Assembly (NCBI GenBank): GCA_017998025.1
Contig: JAGODW010000006.1
Span: 1-16,668 of the forward strand
Source of the DNA: Spirochaetales bacterium
Lineage (GTDB): Bacteria > Spirochaetota > Spirochaetia > DTKZ01
Direction: 5' to 3'
DNA length: 16,668 bases
Shown: one piece after another, positions 1 through 7,164 of the stretch
Layout: each line of letters begins with the position of its first letter
How positions within the stretch are numbered: the stretch's first letter is position 1
Made by a program: the position numbers and the translations under genes
Notes under the pieces: generated by a model
The model's input: only the letters and a program-made list of their open reading frames with translations
The model's database searches: none
Told to the model about the DNA's origin: nothing

Positions 1-1
1 G

Positions 2-493
2 GCTTCGATGGTGTGTCTCCATCCAAGGACACGGATGCAGGGATACAGCGGAGTATCGAATTGGAACCATATTCTAACCTTAAAAACGAAGGCATCTGTC
101 CCTATCTTAGGATCCGGAGATCTGTTTACTCCGCAAGACGTACATCGGATGTTGCTGGAAACCTCCTGCGATGGGGTAATGATAGCCCGCGGTGCTGTAG
201 GGAATCCGTTTATCTTTCGGAAAGCCAGGGCGCTTCTGGAAGGTTCTCCAATACCTGAAATTTCCCTCCAGGAAAAACTAGAAGCAGCCCTTGAACATTT
301 AGATTTATCAATCCACTTTCTTGGAGAAACCGTTGCCTGTAGAGAGATGCGGAAACATATCTGTGCCTATGTGAAAGGAATACCGGGTTCTTCAAACTTC
401 AGGAACGCTATTGTACATGCGGAGAATCGGATTCAATTCGTAACAATTCTAGAGGAATTTGCAAACTCTCTTAGATTCTCTCAGAAAGATTGA
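2..493 (+). CDS. dus: tRNA-dihydrouridine synthase (DusB-like), 3' part
   Basis: The 5' half lies outside the window; about 163 codons are visible against roughly 320-340 for the family. Dus enzymes are FMN-dependent and reduce specific uridines in tRNA to dihydrouridine in the cytoplasm. Visible signatures are HPRTRMQGYSG near the left edge (family HxRTRxQ-YSG type), ILGSGDLFTPQDV (the usual G-N/S-GDI strand and helix), and GVMIARGAVGNPFIF, the FMN phosphate-binding segment. These are followed by the helical C-terminal domain with RKHICAYVKGIPGS (family K-H-xxWYxKGxPG). The reading frame is open to the left edge, so the methionine at base 8 is internal and not a start. It is followed by a gap of 85 bases before the preferred purF start. 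The DusB subfamily is inferred from general resemblance only; membership of the Dus family is secure. Confidence 0.9.
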   Translation, partial: ASMVCLHPRTRMQGYSGVSNWNHILTLKTKASVPILGSGDLFTPQDVHRMLLETSCDGVMIARGAVGNPFIFRKARALLEGSPIPEISLQEKLEAALEHLDLSIHFLGETVACREMRKHICAYVKGIPGSSNFRNAIVHAENRIQFVTILEEFANSLRFSQKD

Positions 494-543
494 AAAGTAA
501 TACGTGAGGAGAAGTCGGGAGAGGGAAACGGTTCTACTCTATC

Positions 544-573
544 TTGACCTTTTTTTCCTGGGAATGTTATACA
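544..573 (+). promoter_or_regulatory. Candidate sigma-70 promoter for the purine genes
   Basis: A TTGACC hexamer (544-549; 5 of 6 consensus matches) is separated by 18 bases from TATACA (568-573), which is preceded by TG one base upstream (565-566), an extended -10 arrangement. Transcription would begin near 580, right at the proposed GTG start of purF (579), making the mRNA leaderless or nearly so. This fits the lack of a well-placed ribosome-binding site there. It lies between dus and purF in sequence that would otherwise have to be read as an un-PurF-like N-terminal extension. It is inferred from sequence resemblance only. Confidence 0.4.
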
Positions 574-578
574 AATGT

Positions 579-2003
579 GTGAGTGATCTGAATGAAAAGA
601 TAGGCCATTACTGTGGTGTAGTAGGCCTGTATTCTAAAGAAGAAACAAATATTCCAGAGACTATTTTCTTTCCTTTATTTAGCTTACAGCACCGGGGGCA
701 GGAAAGTTGCGGAATCGCCTATAAAAAAGGAGATACGTTAGTAGCCTACAAAGACCTGGGGATGGTTTCCACTGTACTAAGCCGATACTTGCACGAGAAA
801 AAGACATCGAAGATCGGTATTGGCCATGTCCGATACTCTACCCAGGGTGGAAATCGACTAGAAAATGCCCAGCCTATCGTCGCAAACTGTAACAAAGGCA
901 CGATTGCCTTAGCCCACAATGGGAACATCTTAAATGCAGCCGAGTTGAAACAAGAATTGTTCGATGAGGGTTCTATTTTTCAAACCAGCTCGGATACAGA
1001 GTTAATTCTTCACCTGTTGTCCCGTGCTCCAGAGAAAGATTTTTTTTCTGCCCTCCGGCCTACCCTTCTCCGTCTACAGGGAGCCTACTCGATCGTTATG
1101 ATCTGGAACGATACCCTGATCGGTATACGGGATCCTCTGGGATTCCGACCTCTCTATCTAGGGAAAAAAGATTCTCTCTATGTGCTTGCATCGGAAACTT
1201 GTGCCCTTGACATCCTGCAGGTAAAAGAGTACCGATCCGTTGAGCCTGGAGAGTTGATTAAGGTGGATGAAACAGGAGTAAAGAGCTATCCCTTCGATTC
1301 TGCATCGATCTGTAGACAGTGTGTCTTTGAATTGATCTATTTCGCACGGCCTGATTCCTTCGTTTTCGATGTATCGGTTCATCAAGCGAGAAAGCGCATG
1401 GGAGCCGCTCTGGCAAAGCAGGATTTCGATCTGGAAGATTTCTCTCCTGATATTGTAGTACCTATTCCCGATTCAGGAACCAGCGCGGCCTTAGGATACG
1501 CAGAAGAAGCAGGCATCCCCTTTGAACTGGGTTTAGCCCGGAATCATTATGCAGGTCGCTCTTTTATCATGCCCACCTCAAACGAACGGGAGCTGGTGGT
1601 ACGAATGAAGCTTCATACCATTCGGGAGGTGCTCAAGGGAAAAAAAGTTGTATTGGTAGACGATTCTCTCGTGCGGGGAACAACAAGTAAAATCCTTGTG
1701 AAACTGGTACGAGAAGCAGGGGCAAAAGAAGTGCACCTTCGCCTTTCATCCCCTGAACTTCGGTGGCCTTGTTTCTTCGGGATTGATATCCCTACGAGGA
1801 AAGAACTAATATCGAATCAGCTTTGTCCAGAAGAGATTGCCCGGCTCATAGGAGCCGATTCGGTACGGTTTCTGCAACTGGAAAACTTGCATAGCTGCCT
1901 TTCGGATCCTCATTCCTACTGTTATGCATGTTTTGATGGTCAGTATCCGTACATAATAGATCAGGAGAGGTTAAACAATGGATTACCGGTCTGCAGGGGT
2001 TGA
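579..2003 (+). CDS. purF: Amidophosphoribosyltransferase (glutamine PRPP amidotransferase)
   Basis: PurF catalyses the first committed step of purine synthesis: PRPP plus glutamine gives 5-phosphoribosylamine, glutamate and pyrophosphate. From the GTG at 579 the protein is 474 residues. It starts with an 11-residue leader (SDLNEKIGHY after the initiator) before the catalytic cysteine of CGVVGLY, matching the 11-residue propeptide of Bacillus subtilis PurF. The frame is open up to GTG 504, but those 25 extra residues do not resemble PurF and overlap a candidate promoter; ATG 564 is another option. The N-terminal glutaminase domain shows GHVRYSTQG and AHNGN. The PRPP site is VVLVDDSLVRGTTS. Cysteines in CVFELIYFARPDS, PCFFGID and CYACFDGQYP match the four [4Fe-4S] ligands of the B. 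subtilis-type enzyme, so this is probably an Fe-S, proteolytically matured PurF. Its end overlaps purM by 26 bases. Confidence 0.95.
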   Translation: MSDLNEKIGHYCGVVGLYSKEETNIPETIFFPLFSLQHRGQESCGIAYKKGDTLVAYKDLGMVSTVLSRYLHEKKTSKIGIGHVRYSTQGGNRLENAQPIVANCNKGTIALAHNGNILNAAELKQELFDEGSIFQTSSDTELILHLLSRAPEKDFFSALRPTLLRLQGAYSIVMIWNDTLIGIRDPLGFRPLYLGKKDSLYVLASETCALDILQVKEYRSVEPGELIKVDETGVKSYPFDSASICRQCVFELIYFARPDSFVFDVSVHQARKRMGAALAKQDFDLEDFSPDIVVPIPDSGTSAALGYAEEAGIPFELGLARNHYAGRSFIMPTSNERELVVRMKLHTIREVLKGKKVVLVDDSLVRGTTSKILVKLVREAGAKEVHLRLSSPELRWPCFFGIDIPTRKELISNQLCPEEIARLIGADSVRFLQLENLHSCLSDPHSYCYACFDGQYPYIIDQERLNNGLPVCRG

Positions 2004-2931
2004 TATCGAAAAAGGGGATCGTTTTGCCCGCTTCATTGCCTCTATTCGTTCTTCCGCGGTAAGCTCTTCCCTGGGCGGATTCTCTGGCGGAATCGAGATA
2101 GATATACACCAATACAAAACACCCCTCCTTTTTTCTACTACGGATGGAGTGGGAACAAAACTCCTTGTTGCCCAGCGGTTACAGAAATTCGATACGATAG
2201 GAATAGACCTTGTGGCAATGAACGTAAATGATCTGGCTGTATGCGGTGTACAGCCTCTTACATTTCTGGATTATATCGCATGCGGGCAGATAAAAGAGGA
2301 AATACTACAAGCGGTGATCCAGGGAATTGTTCAAGGGTGTGAACAGGCAGGGTGCAAACTGGTGGGAGGAGAAACAGCAGAAATGCCGGACTTGTACGAA
2401 GATACAGATTTCGATCTGGCTGGGTTCTGCGTAGGGCTTGTAGAGAAAGAGTCCCTGCTCCCGAAACTAGATAGAATGGAGAAAGGAGACTTGATCTATG
2501 CCCTTCCCTCTACAGGGATCCATTCCAACGGTCTTTCTCTTGCACGTAAAGCACTACAAGGGGAATCTCTTTCAATCTGGGAAGAGTTATTGATCCCGAC
2601 ACGGATCTATGTTTCAGAACTAATAACCTTTGCTCAGACACAGACTATTTTAGGGGCAGCACATATTACGGGAGGAGGACTGGAAGGCAACTTTGTTCGG
2701 GTGATTCCTAAAACGCTCCGGCCTCAGTTTACCTGGAACTGGAAAGTACCCTCGATCTTTTCTCGAATACAGGAGAAGGGGAAAATTGAAACTTCAGAAA
2801 TGCGCCGGGTATTTAACATGGGAATTGGAATAGCCCTGGTGGTTTCCCGGGGGGAAGAGGAACGATTCCTGGAGGTATCCCAATCCCATGGAATAGACAG
2901 TTTCAGGATCGGAGAACTTGTTCGTGGCTAA
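1978..2931 (+). CDS. purM: Phosphoribosylformylglycinamidine cyclo-ligase (AIR synthetase)
   Basis: PurM closes the imidazole ring, converting formylglycinamidine ribonucleotide and ATP to aminoimidazole ribonucleotide in the cytoplasm. The N-terminus DYRSAGVDIEKGD is the family opening. The ATP-binding strand reads STTDGVGTKL (residues about 53-62), followed by GVQPLTFLDYIACG, VGGETAEMP (129-137), LPSTGIHSNGLSLARK and the TGGGL glycine cluster (231-235). In the last of these the usual EN-x-PR is altered to GNFVR. At 317 residues it is a little shorter than the common length of about 345. ATG 1978 has a good upstream AGGAGAGG. The gene begins inside the last codons of purF and its end overlaps purN, so translation is probably coupled along the operon. 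Confidence 0.95.
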   Translation: MDYRSAGVDIEKGDRFARFIASIRSSAVSSSLGGFSGGIEIDIHQYKTPLLFSTTDGVGTKLLVAQRLQKFDTIGIDLVAMNVNDLAVCGVQPLTFLDYIACGQIKEEILQAVIQGIVQGCEQAGCKLVGGETAEMPDLYEDTDFDLAGFCVGLVEKESLLPKLDRMEKGDLIYALPSTGIHSNGLSLARKALQGESLSIWEELLIPTRIYVSELITFAQTQTILGAAHITGGGLEGNFVRVIPKTLRPQFTWNWKVPSIFSRIQEKGKIETSEMRRVFNMGIGIALVVSRGEEERFLEVSQSHGIDSFRIGELVRG

Positions 2932-3535
2932 TCTGGCTGTATTTGCTTCCGGGAATGGTTCTAATTTTGAAGCGATTGTGCATGCACTCCAGAACACTCC
3001 TCATCGAGTAGTCTGTCTGATTTCGGATCAACCTAAAGCCTTTGCCCTGGAACGGGCAAAGCGGCTGGGGATACCGGTGCATGTATTTCGTTTTCGTACA
3101 CCTGCTGAACGAGAAACTTCAGAAAAGGGTATTCTCGAAGTATTGAAAAATTACAAAACAGACTTAATAGCGTTAGCCGGTTTTATGCGGGTGCTATCCC
3201 CTCTTTTTGTTGATGTCTATCCGAAAAGGATAGTAAATATCCACCCTTCTTTACTCCCTAAGTATCCCGGTGTACACGGAATCCGGGACTCATACCTATC
3301 CGGAGATCCAGAAATAGGTATTACCATTCATTATGTCGATTATGGGGTGGATTCAGGTCCTATCATCCTGCAACGATCCTTTAAGCGGACAGGAACAGAA
3401 TCCCTCGAAGAAATAGAGGAGAAGATACATCAATTAGAACACGAGGAGTATCCCCGTGTATTACTACAGCTGCTAGATTCCCTGGAACAGGATTTCAATA
3501 AAGAGAGTTTTAAAGGAAAAGGAGTACACACTTGA
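2924..3535 (+). CDS. purN: Phosphoribosylglycinamide formyltransferase
   Basis: PurN transfers a formyl group from 10-formyltetrahydrofolate to glycinamide ribonucleotide, the third step of IMP synthesis. The N-terminal nucleotide-binding strand is LAVFASGNGSNFEAI. The catalytic triad of the E. coli enzyme (N106, H108, D144) is present as N105 and H107 in NIHPSLLPKYPG and D143 in VDYGVDSGPIILQ, numbering from GTG 2924. That GTG lies 7 bases after GGAGAA (2911-2916); the in-frame TTG at 2918 is too close to that site, so GTG is preferred and gives 203 residues. The start lies inside the end of purM, and the stop overlaps the purD start by 4 bases. No PurT-type alternative enzyme is visible in the window. 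Confidence 0.94.
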   Translation: MANLAVFASGNGSNFEAIVHALQNTPHRVVCLISDQPKAFALERAKRLGIPVHVFRFRTPAERETSEKGILEVLKNYKTDLIALAGFMRVLSPLFVDVYPKRIVNIHPSLLPKYPGVHGIRDSYLSGDPEIGITIHYVDYGVDSGPIILQRSFKRTGTESLEEIEEKIHQLEHEEYPRVLLQLLDSLEQDFNKESFKGKGVHT

Positions 3536-4788
3536 GGGTATTCATACTAGGAAACGGAGCCCGTGAACATGCTTTAACCTGGGCTTTTTCCAGAAGCCGC
3601 TGTATCTCGGCCCTATTTGTAGCCCCGGGTAATGCGGGAACGGCGGAAATTGCGGTGAACCTCCCGGATGTTCAACCCACCAAGGCTCAAGAGGTTATTC
3701 AAACCTGCAGGAAACATAAAATTGATCTTGTTTTTGTCGGCCCGGAAGAACCCCTATCTGTAGGAATAGTAGATGCCCTGCAAAAGGAAAATATTTCGGT
3801 AATTGGACCCCCGGCAAAGTCTGCACAGCTCGAATCTTCCAAAGCATTTTCCAAATCATTCATGGTGAAACAGGGTGTCCCCACCGCAGAACATCAGACT
3901 TTTACCTCATTTTCAGCAATAGAAAAGTACCTCACTGCAAATAGAAAAAAAGTTGTACTAAAGAAGAGTGGACTGGCTGCAGGAAAAGGGGTTCTAGAGT
4001 CTCAGGATATTGGAGAACAGCTCTCTTTTGCCCGGAAAGTTCTTAAAGATGACAGCCTGGTAGTGGAGGAATACCTGGAAGGGTTTGAAACTTCTATCTT
4101 TGCTCTTTCTGATGGTTCTACCTTTCTCGTTCTTCCCCCCTGCATGGATTATAAGAAAGCCCTGGACGGAAATCAGGGCCCCAACACCGGAGGAATGGGA
4201 AGTATTTGTCCGGTTCCTCAGTTGACTGCTTCCATGATGGAAACGATCCATAAAGAGGTGGTCACCCCTACCTTTAAAGGATTACAGAAAGAAGGTCTCC
4301 TCTACCAGGGGATACTTTACTTCGGGTTAATGATTACCCGGGAAGGGCCGAAAGTATTGGAGTATAACGTTCGATTGGGAGATCCGGAAACCCAGGTATT
4401 ACTTCCCCTCATTCAAAACGATATGGGGAATCTCGCAGAAGCTATTACTACAGGGGCTCTAGATAAATTCCCCTTCTCTTATTCCGGCAAGTCTGCTGTA
4501 GGAGTCGTGATTGCAGCCAAAGGCTATCCTGGAACGTATCAGAAAGGATGGGAGGTAAAAATCGACCCTTCAGAGTCTGAATCGAACTCTTTAATTTTTC
4601 ATGCTGCTACGTCCCGGGATTCCACAGGAACTTTGCGGACAAACGGGGGAAGATGCTTTACCGTAGTGGGTTTAGGAAAAGATATTTTTGAAGCATCCGC
4701 CCGGGCCTATGCAGCCGTTCCCTCGATTCGGTTCAACGGAGCCTGGTATCGGAAGGATATCGGGAAACTGCTTCCCGATCTTATTTGA
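3532..4788 (+). CDS. purD: Phosphoribosylamine-glycine ligase (GAR synthetase)
   Basis: PurD joins glycine to 5-phosphoribosylamine using ATP, taking up the unstable product of PurF, so being in the same operon makes sense. It is an ATP-grasp enzyme of 418 residues, a normal length. Visible signatures are GNGAREHAL (7-15), VFVGPEEPLSVGIVDAL, the ATP-binding segment KKSGLAAGKGV (144-154), GPNTGGMGS and LEYNVRLGDPETQ, which carries the metal ligands. The segment usually written VKADGLAAGKGV reads LKKSGLAAGKGV here, so A and D are replaced by K and S; the key lysine and glycine-rich loop remain. The start is TTG with GGAG (3521-3524) 7 bases upstream, and it overlaps the purN stop by 4 bases. 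A hairpin lies in its last codons. Confidence 0.95.
   Translation: MRVFILGNGAREHALTWAFSRSRCISALFVAPGNAGTAEIAVNLPDVQPTKAQEVIQTCRKHKIDLVFVGPEEPLSVGIVDALQKENISVIGPPAKSAQLESSKAFSKSFMVKQGVPTAEHQTFTSFSAIEKYLTANRKKVVLKKSGLAAGKGVLESQDIGEQLSFARKVLKDDSLVVEEYLEGFETSIFALSDGSTFLVLPPCMDYKKALDGNQGPNTGGMGSICPVPQLTASMMETIHKEVVTPTFKGLQKEGLLYQGILYFGLMITREGPKVLEYNVRLGDPETQVLLPLIQNDMGNLAEAITTGALDKFPFSYSGKSAVGVVIAAKGYPGTYQKGWEVKIDPSESESNSLIFHAATSRDSTGTLRTNGGRCFTVVGLGKDIFEASARAYAAVPSIRFNGAWYRKDIGKLLPDLI
4759..4786 (+). terminator. Possible intrinsic terminator at the end of purD
   Basis: A perfect 8-bp inverted repeat (ATCGGGAA at 4759-4766 and TTCCCGAT at 4772-4779) encloses a 5-base loop and is followed by CTTATTT. 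It overlaps the last purD codons and sits just before the convergent rlmB gene. The T-rich tail is short and interrupted, so strength as a terminator is uncertain. On the minus strand the same hairpin falls about 50 bases after rlmB but is followed by ATATCC, which is not U-rich, so it would serve purD better than rlmB. Confidence 0.45.
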
Positions 4789-4826
4789 GCCTCTTCCAAA
4801 ACCAGTGTTTTTCATCCAGGCGATTT

Positions 4827-5564
4827 TCAAAAATCCCTATTATATATATCCTGTTGACGGCGAATCTCAAAGAGAAGGATCCCAGCTGCTACTGAAGCGT
4901 TGAAGGAACCGACATGTCCCCTCATAGGAATCCGTACCAGAGCATCACAGGACTCCCGTACCAATCTGCTCAACCCTTTCCCTTCGCTTCCCAGCACCAG
5001 GACGATCCGTCCAGAAAGGTTCATCTGGGTAACAGAGGTTCCTCCCATGTCTGCCCCGTAGATCCAATATCCCGCATTTTTTAAAAAAGATATTTCCCGT
5101 ACTAAATTGGGAGTTTCCAGGATAGGTACGTAGGCACTCGCCCCTGCAGAAATTTGGGCTACTACTTTAGAATCCTTTGCCGATCTACGTTTGGGTAAAA
5201 TTATCCCATCTACAGCGAACAGATCAGCGGATCTTACTATAGCCCCCAGATTATGAACATCTGTAATTCCATCCAACATAAGTAAACAGGAATTGTCCCC
5301 GCTGGTTTCAACGATTTGTTCCAAAGATACTTCTGATTTTATCGGTTGGGGCATTCTTAAAACTGCTCCCCGGGAGTCCTCAACTCCGGGGAAGGAAAAG
5401 GGAAAGGGCCCCTGGACCCAGCGGACCTCTACTTTGCGACTTAAAGCTAATTTTTCAAGGGATAGCGTGCGGCTGTTCTTCCGGTTTAAAAAAAGCACCA
5501 TTTCCGGTATTCCCCGGGTAAGAAAAGCTTCAATAGCATGAAAGCCCACAATGAATTTAGACAC
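4827..5564 (-). CDS. rlmB: SpoU/TrmH-family RNA 2'-O-methyltransferase, RlmB-like
   Basis: This is a SPOUT-fold methyltransferase of the TrmH/SpoU family, most like RlmB, which 2'-O-methylates G2251 in the peptidyl-transferase region of 23S rRNA using S-adenosylmethionine. It has 245 residues, the usual RlmB size. The N-terminal substrate-binding domain opens with SKFIVGFHAIEAFL (compare the family GxxAVxEAL). Motif 1 is VHNLGAIVRSAD (103-114), motif 2 LGSEGKGLSRLV (191-202), and motif 3 IPMRGHVGSFNASVAAGI, where the usual SLN-V-S is SFN-A-S. The start is GTG, two bases after the stop of the upstream repeat protein and with no obvious ribosome-binding site, suggesting translational coupling. 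It is the last gene of the minus-strand series and converges with purD 38 bases away. The family is secure; the exact rRNA target is inferred. Confidence 0.88.
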   Translation of the reverse strand: MSKFIVGFHAIEAFLTRGIPEMVLFLNRKNSRTLSLEKLALSRKVEVRWVQGPFPFSFPGVEDSRGAVLRMPQPIKSEVSLEQIVETSGDNSCLLMLDGITDVHNLGAIVRSADLFAVDGIILPKRRSAKDSKVVAQISAGASAYVPILETPNLVREISFLKNAGYWIYGADMGGTSVTQMNLSGRIVLVLGSEGKGLSRLVRESCDALVRIPMRGHVGSFNASVAAGILLFEIRRQQDIYNRDF

Positions 5565-5566
5565 GG

Positions 5567-5992
5567 TTATTTTTTTTGACCGAACTGTTTTACTTTATCT
5601 ATTATACCATTAAAATCAGTATCCCGTTCATACCGTTCAATGTACACACCGTTCTGTATATATACCCACATATCTATTTTTCCATCAAAATTTGTATCGA
5701 TCAGTTCTTTAACCAGAACTCCCTTTTCATACAAACAGAAATCATCCATCTGCAGATCGAAATTATAATCCAGCTCCTCGAAAAGTTTTTGACCTTTCTC
5801 ATCCAGGAGTAAGATATGATCCGTTTTCCCATCATTATTTCGATCTAAATCTATTTGGGTTGTTTTATAGCCATCAAGAGATGCTTGTAGTTCCACCCGG
5901 ATCAACTTTACATCCACTTCAGGTGAAGCGGCCCGTAGAAAAGGAGTACTAAAAAAAATCCAAACGACAACAAAAAGTATACGTTCTATCAC
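5567..5992 (-). CDS. Small exported protein with four EF-hand-like acidic loop repeats
   Basis: I do not recognise a named family. The 141-residue product starts with a basic-hydrophobic segment (residues 4-20) ending in RAAS, a likely signal peptide, so it is probably periplasmic or surface-exposed. After it come four tandem repeats spaced 25, 24 and 25 residues apart, each with an acidic loop D-x-N/D-x-D/N-G/L-x-x-D beginning at D50, D75, D99 and D124. Most loops are followed by hydrophobic strand-like residues and then G-x-x-x-x-E/K. The loops resemble calcium-binding loops, but the flanks look like beta strands rather than the two helices of a true EF-hand. The start is GTG, 3 bases after the dnaJ stop, with GGAG 10 bases upstream. 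Neighbours suggest co-transcription with dnaJ. A role in envelope calcium binding or folding is only a guess. Confidence 0.8.
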   Translation of the reverse strand: MIERILFVVVWIFFSTPFLRAASPEVDVKLIRVELQASLDGYKTTQIDLDRNNDGKTDHILLLDEKGQKLFEELDYNFDLQMDDFCLYEKGVLVKELIDTNFDGKIDMWVYIQNGVYIERYERDTDFNGIIDKVKQFGQKK

Positions 5993-5995
5993 GGT

Positions 5996-7141
5996 CTACG
6001 AACTCCGAAATTCTGATAAGGGGATAGGATGGGGTTCCGTATTTTCCCCTTCTATTTCAGAGAGCTCTTTTAATAGGGCTTTCGACCGATTGGATAATCG
6101 GGTAGGTACTTGAACCATTACCCTGATGTACATATCTCCTTTTCGATTCGGCTGATTGGGGTAAGGGAATCCTTCCCCCTTTAGCCGCAGTATTTTCCCA
6201 TTCTGGGTACCTGGCGGTATCACCAGACGAATTTTCTTGTCTTCTAGATTCCGTATTGTAAGTTCGGCCCCAAGCGCAGCTTGAGCAAAACTGATAGGAA
6301 TAGCGCAGTATACATCGTTTCCTTCCCTTTCAAAGTATTCATGGGGCCGAATATGAATAATTACGTACAGATCTCCGCTGGGGCCTCCATTCGGACCTGC
6401 ATCACCCTGACCGGGGATGGTGATCCTCTTACCATCTTCAATGCCGGGAGGAATAGTAACTTTGATTTTCTGCTGCTTTTTTACAAGCCCTGTACCCCCA
6501 CAGTTCTTGCAAGGACGATCGATGACGTACCCTTCACCATTACAATGGGGACAACTGGAAGCAATGGAGAAAAATCCAGAGCTGCGCCGGACTTGTCCGG
6601 TACCTCCGCAGGTGGGACAGGTTTTCCGGCCTCCTCCTGCCTCTACTCCGGTTCCGGAACAAATCCCACAGGATGCGTTCTTATAATAGGCAATTTCCGT
6701 TTTTGTCCCATGAACTGCATCCTTAAAATCGATTTCCAGATCGTACCGGAGATCTGCGCCTCTCTGAACAGAAGTCCGTCCGCTTGCTGTTTTGCGTCGA
6801 GTTCCTCCCCCACCGAAGAAATTGTCGAAGATTCCGGAAAAATCTCCGAATATATCTTCAAAGTCACGGAACACCGTAGAGTAATCATGCGCTGTCCCGC
6901 CGGCTCCACCCATTCCTTCTAACCCTGCAAAACCGAACTGGTCGTACGTTTCTCTCTTCTTAGGGTCCGAAAGAACCTCGTACGCTTCCGTTGCCTCTTT
7001 GAATTTCTCTTCCGCTTCTTTATTCCCGGGGTTTTTGTCGGGATGATATTGAACGGCGAGTTTACGATACGCTTTTTTTATTTCATCCAGAGAGGCTCCT
7101 CGGGAAACCCCGAGGACCTCATAATAATCTCGTTTAGCCAA
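5996..7141 (-). CDS. dnaJ: Chaperone DnaJ (Hsp40)
   Basis: DnaJ delivers unfolded clients to DnaK and stimulates its ATPase. The 381-residue product has the complete type I layout: a J-domain (about 5-70) with HPD at 33-35, a glycine/phenylalanine-rich linker with DIF-type repeats (about 71-112), a zinc-binding domain with four CxxCxGxG motifs (cysteine pairs at 158/161, 175/178, 197/200 and 211/214), and a C-terminal substrate-binding region with [13 protein letters not shown]. The start is TTG, chosen because [11 protein letters not shown] is the standard N-terminus and no ATG or GTG fits upstream. A weak AGGTG precedes it. It lies 23 bases after dnaK and 3 bases before the repeat protein, so all three are probably one transcript. 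Confidence 0.97.
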   Translation of the reverse strand: MAKRDYYEVLGVSRGASLDEIKKAYRKLAVQYHPDKNPGNKEAEEKFKEATEAYEVLSDPKKRETYDQFGFAGLEGMGGAGGTAHDYSTVFRDFEDIFGDFSGIFDNFFGGGGTRRKTASGRTSVQRGADLRYDLEIDFKDAVHGTKTEIAYYKNASCGICSGTGVEAGGGRKTCPTCGGTGQVRRSSGFFSIASSCPHCNGEGYVIDRPCKNCGGTGLVKKQQKIKVTIPPGIEDGKRITIPGQGDAGPNGGPSGDLYVIIHIRPHEYFEREGNDVYCAIPISFAQAALGAELTIRNLEDKKIRLVIPPGTQNGKILRLKGEGFPYPNQPNRKGDMYIRVMVQVPTRLSNRSKALLKELSEIEGENTEPHPIPLSEFRSS

Positions 7142-7164
7142 GCTGCCACACCTAATTTCTTAGA

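Noticed and set aside
504..578. Upstream in-frame extension of purF from GTG 504
   Set aside because: The added residues do not resemble PurF, there is no good ribosome-binding site, and the region contains a promoter-like sequence; GTG 579 gives the expected propeptide length.
494..578. Purine riboswitch or small RNA in the dus-purF gap
   Set aside because: The gap is only 85 bases, with purine-rich stretches but no recognisable aptamer-like stem arrangement.
6281..6922. A 213-codon open frame on the plus strand opposite dnaJ
   Set aside because: It lies wholly antisense to the conserved zinc-finger and glycine-rich part of dnaJ, has no family resemblance, and long antisense frames are expected opposite such biased codons.
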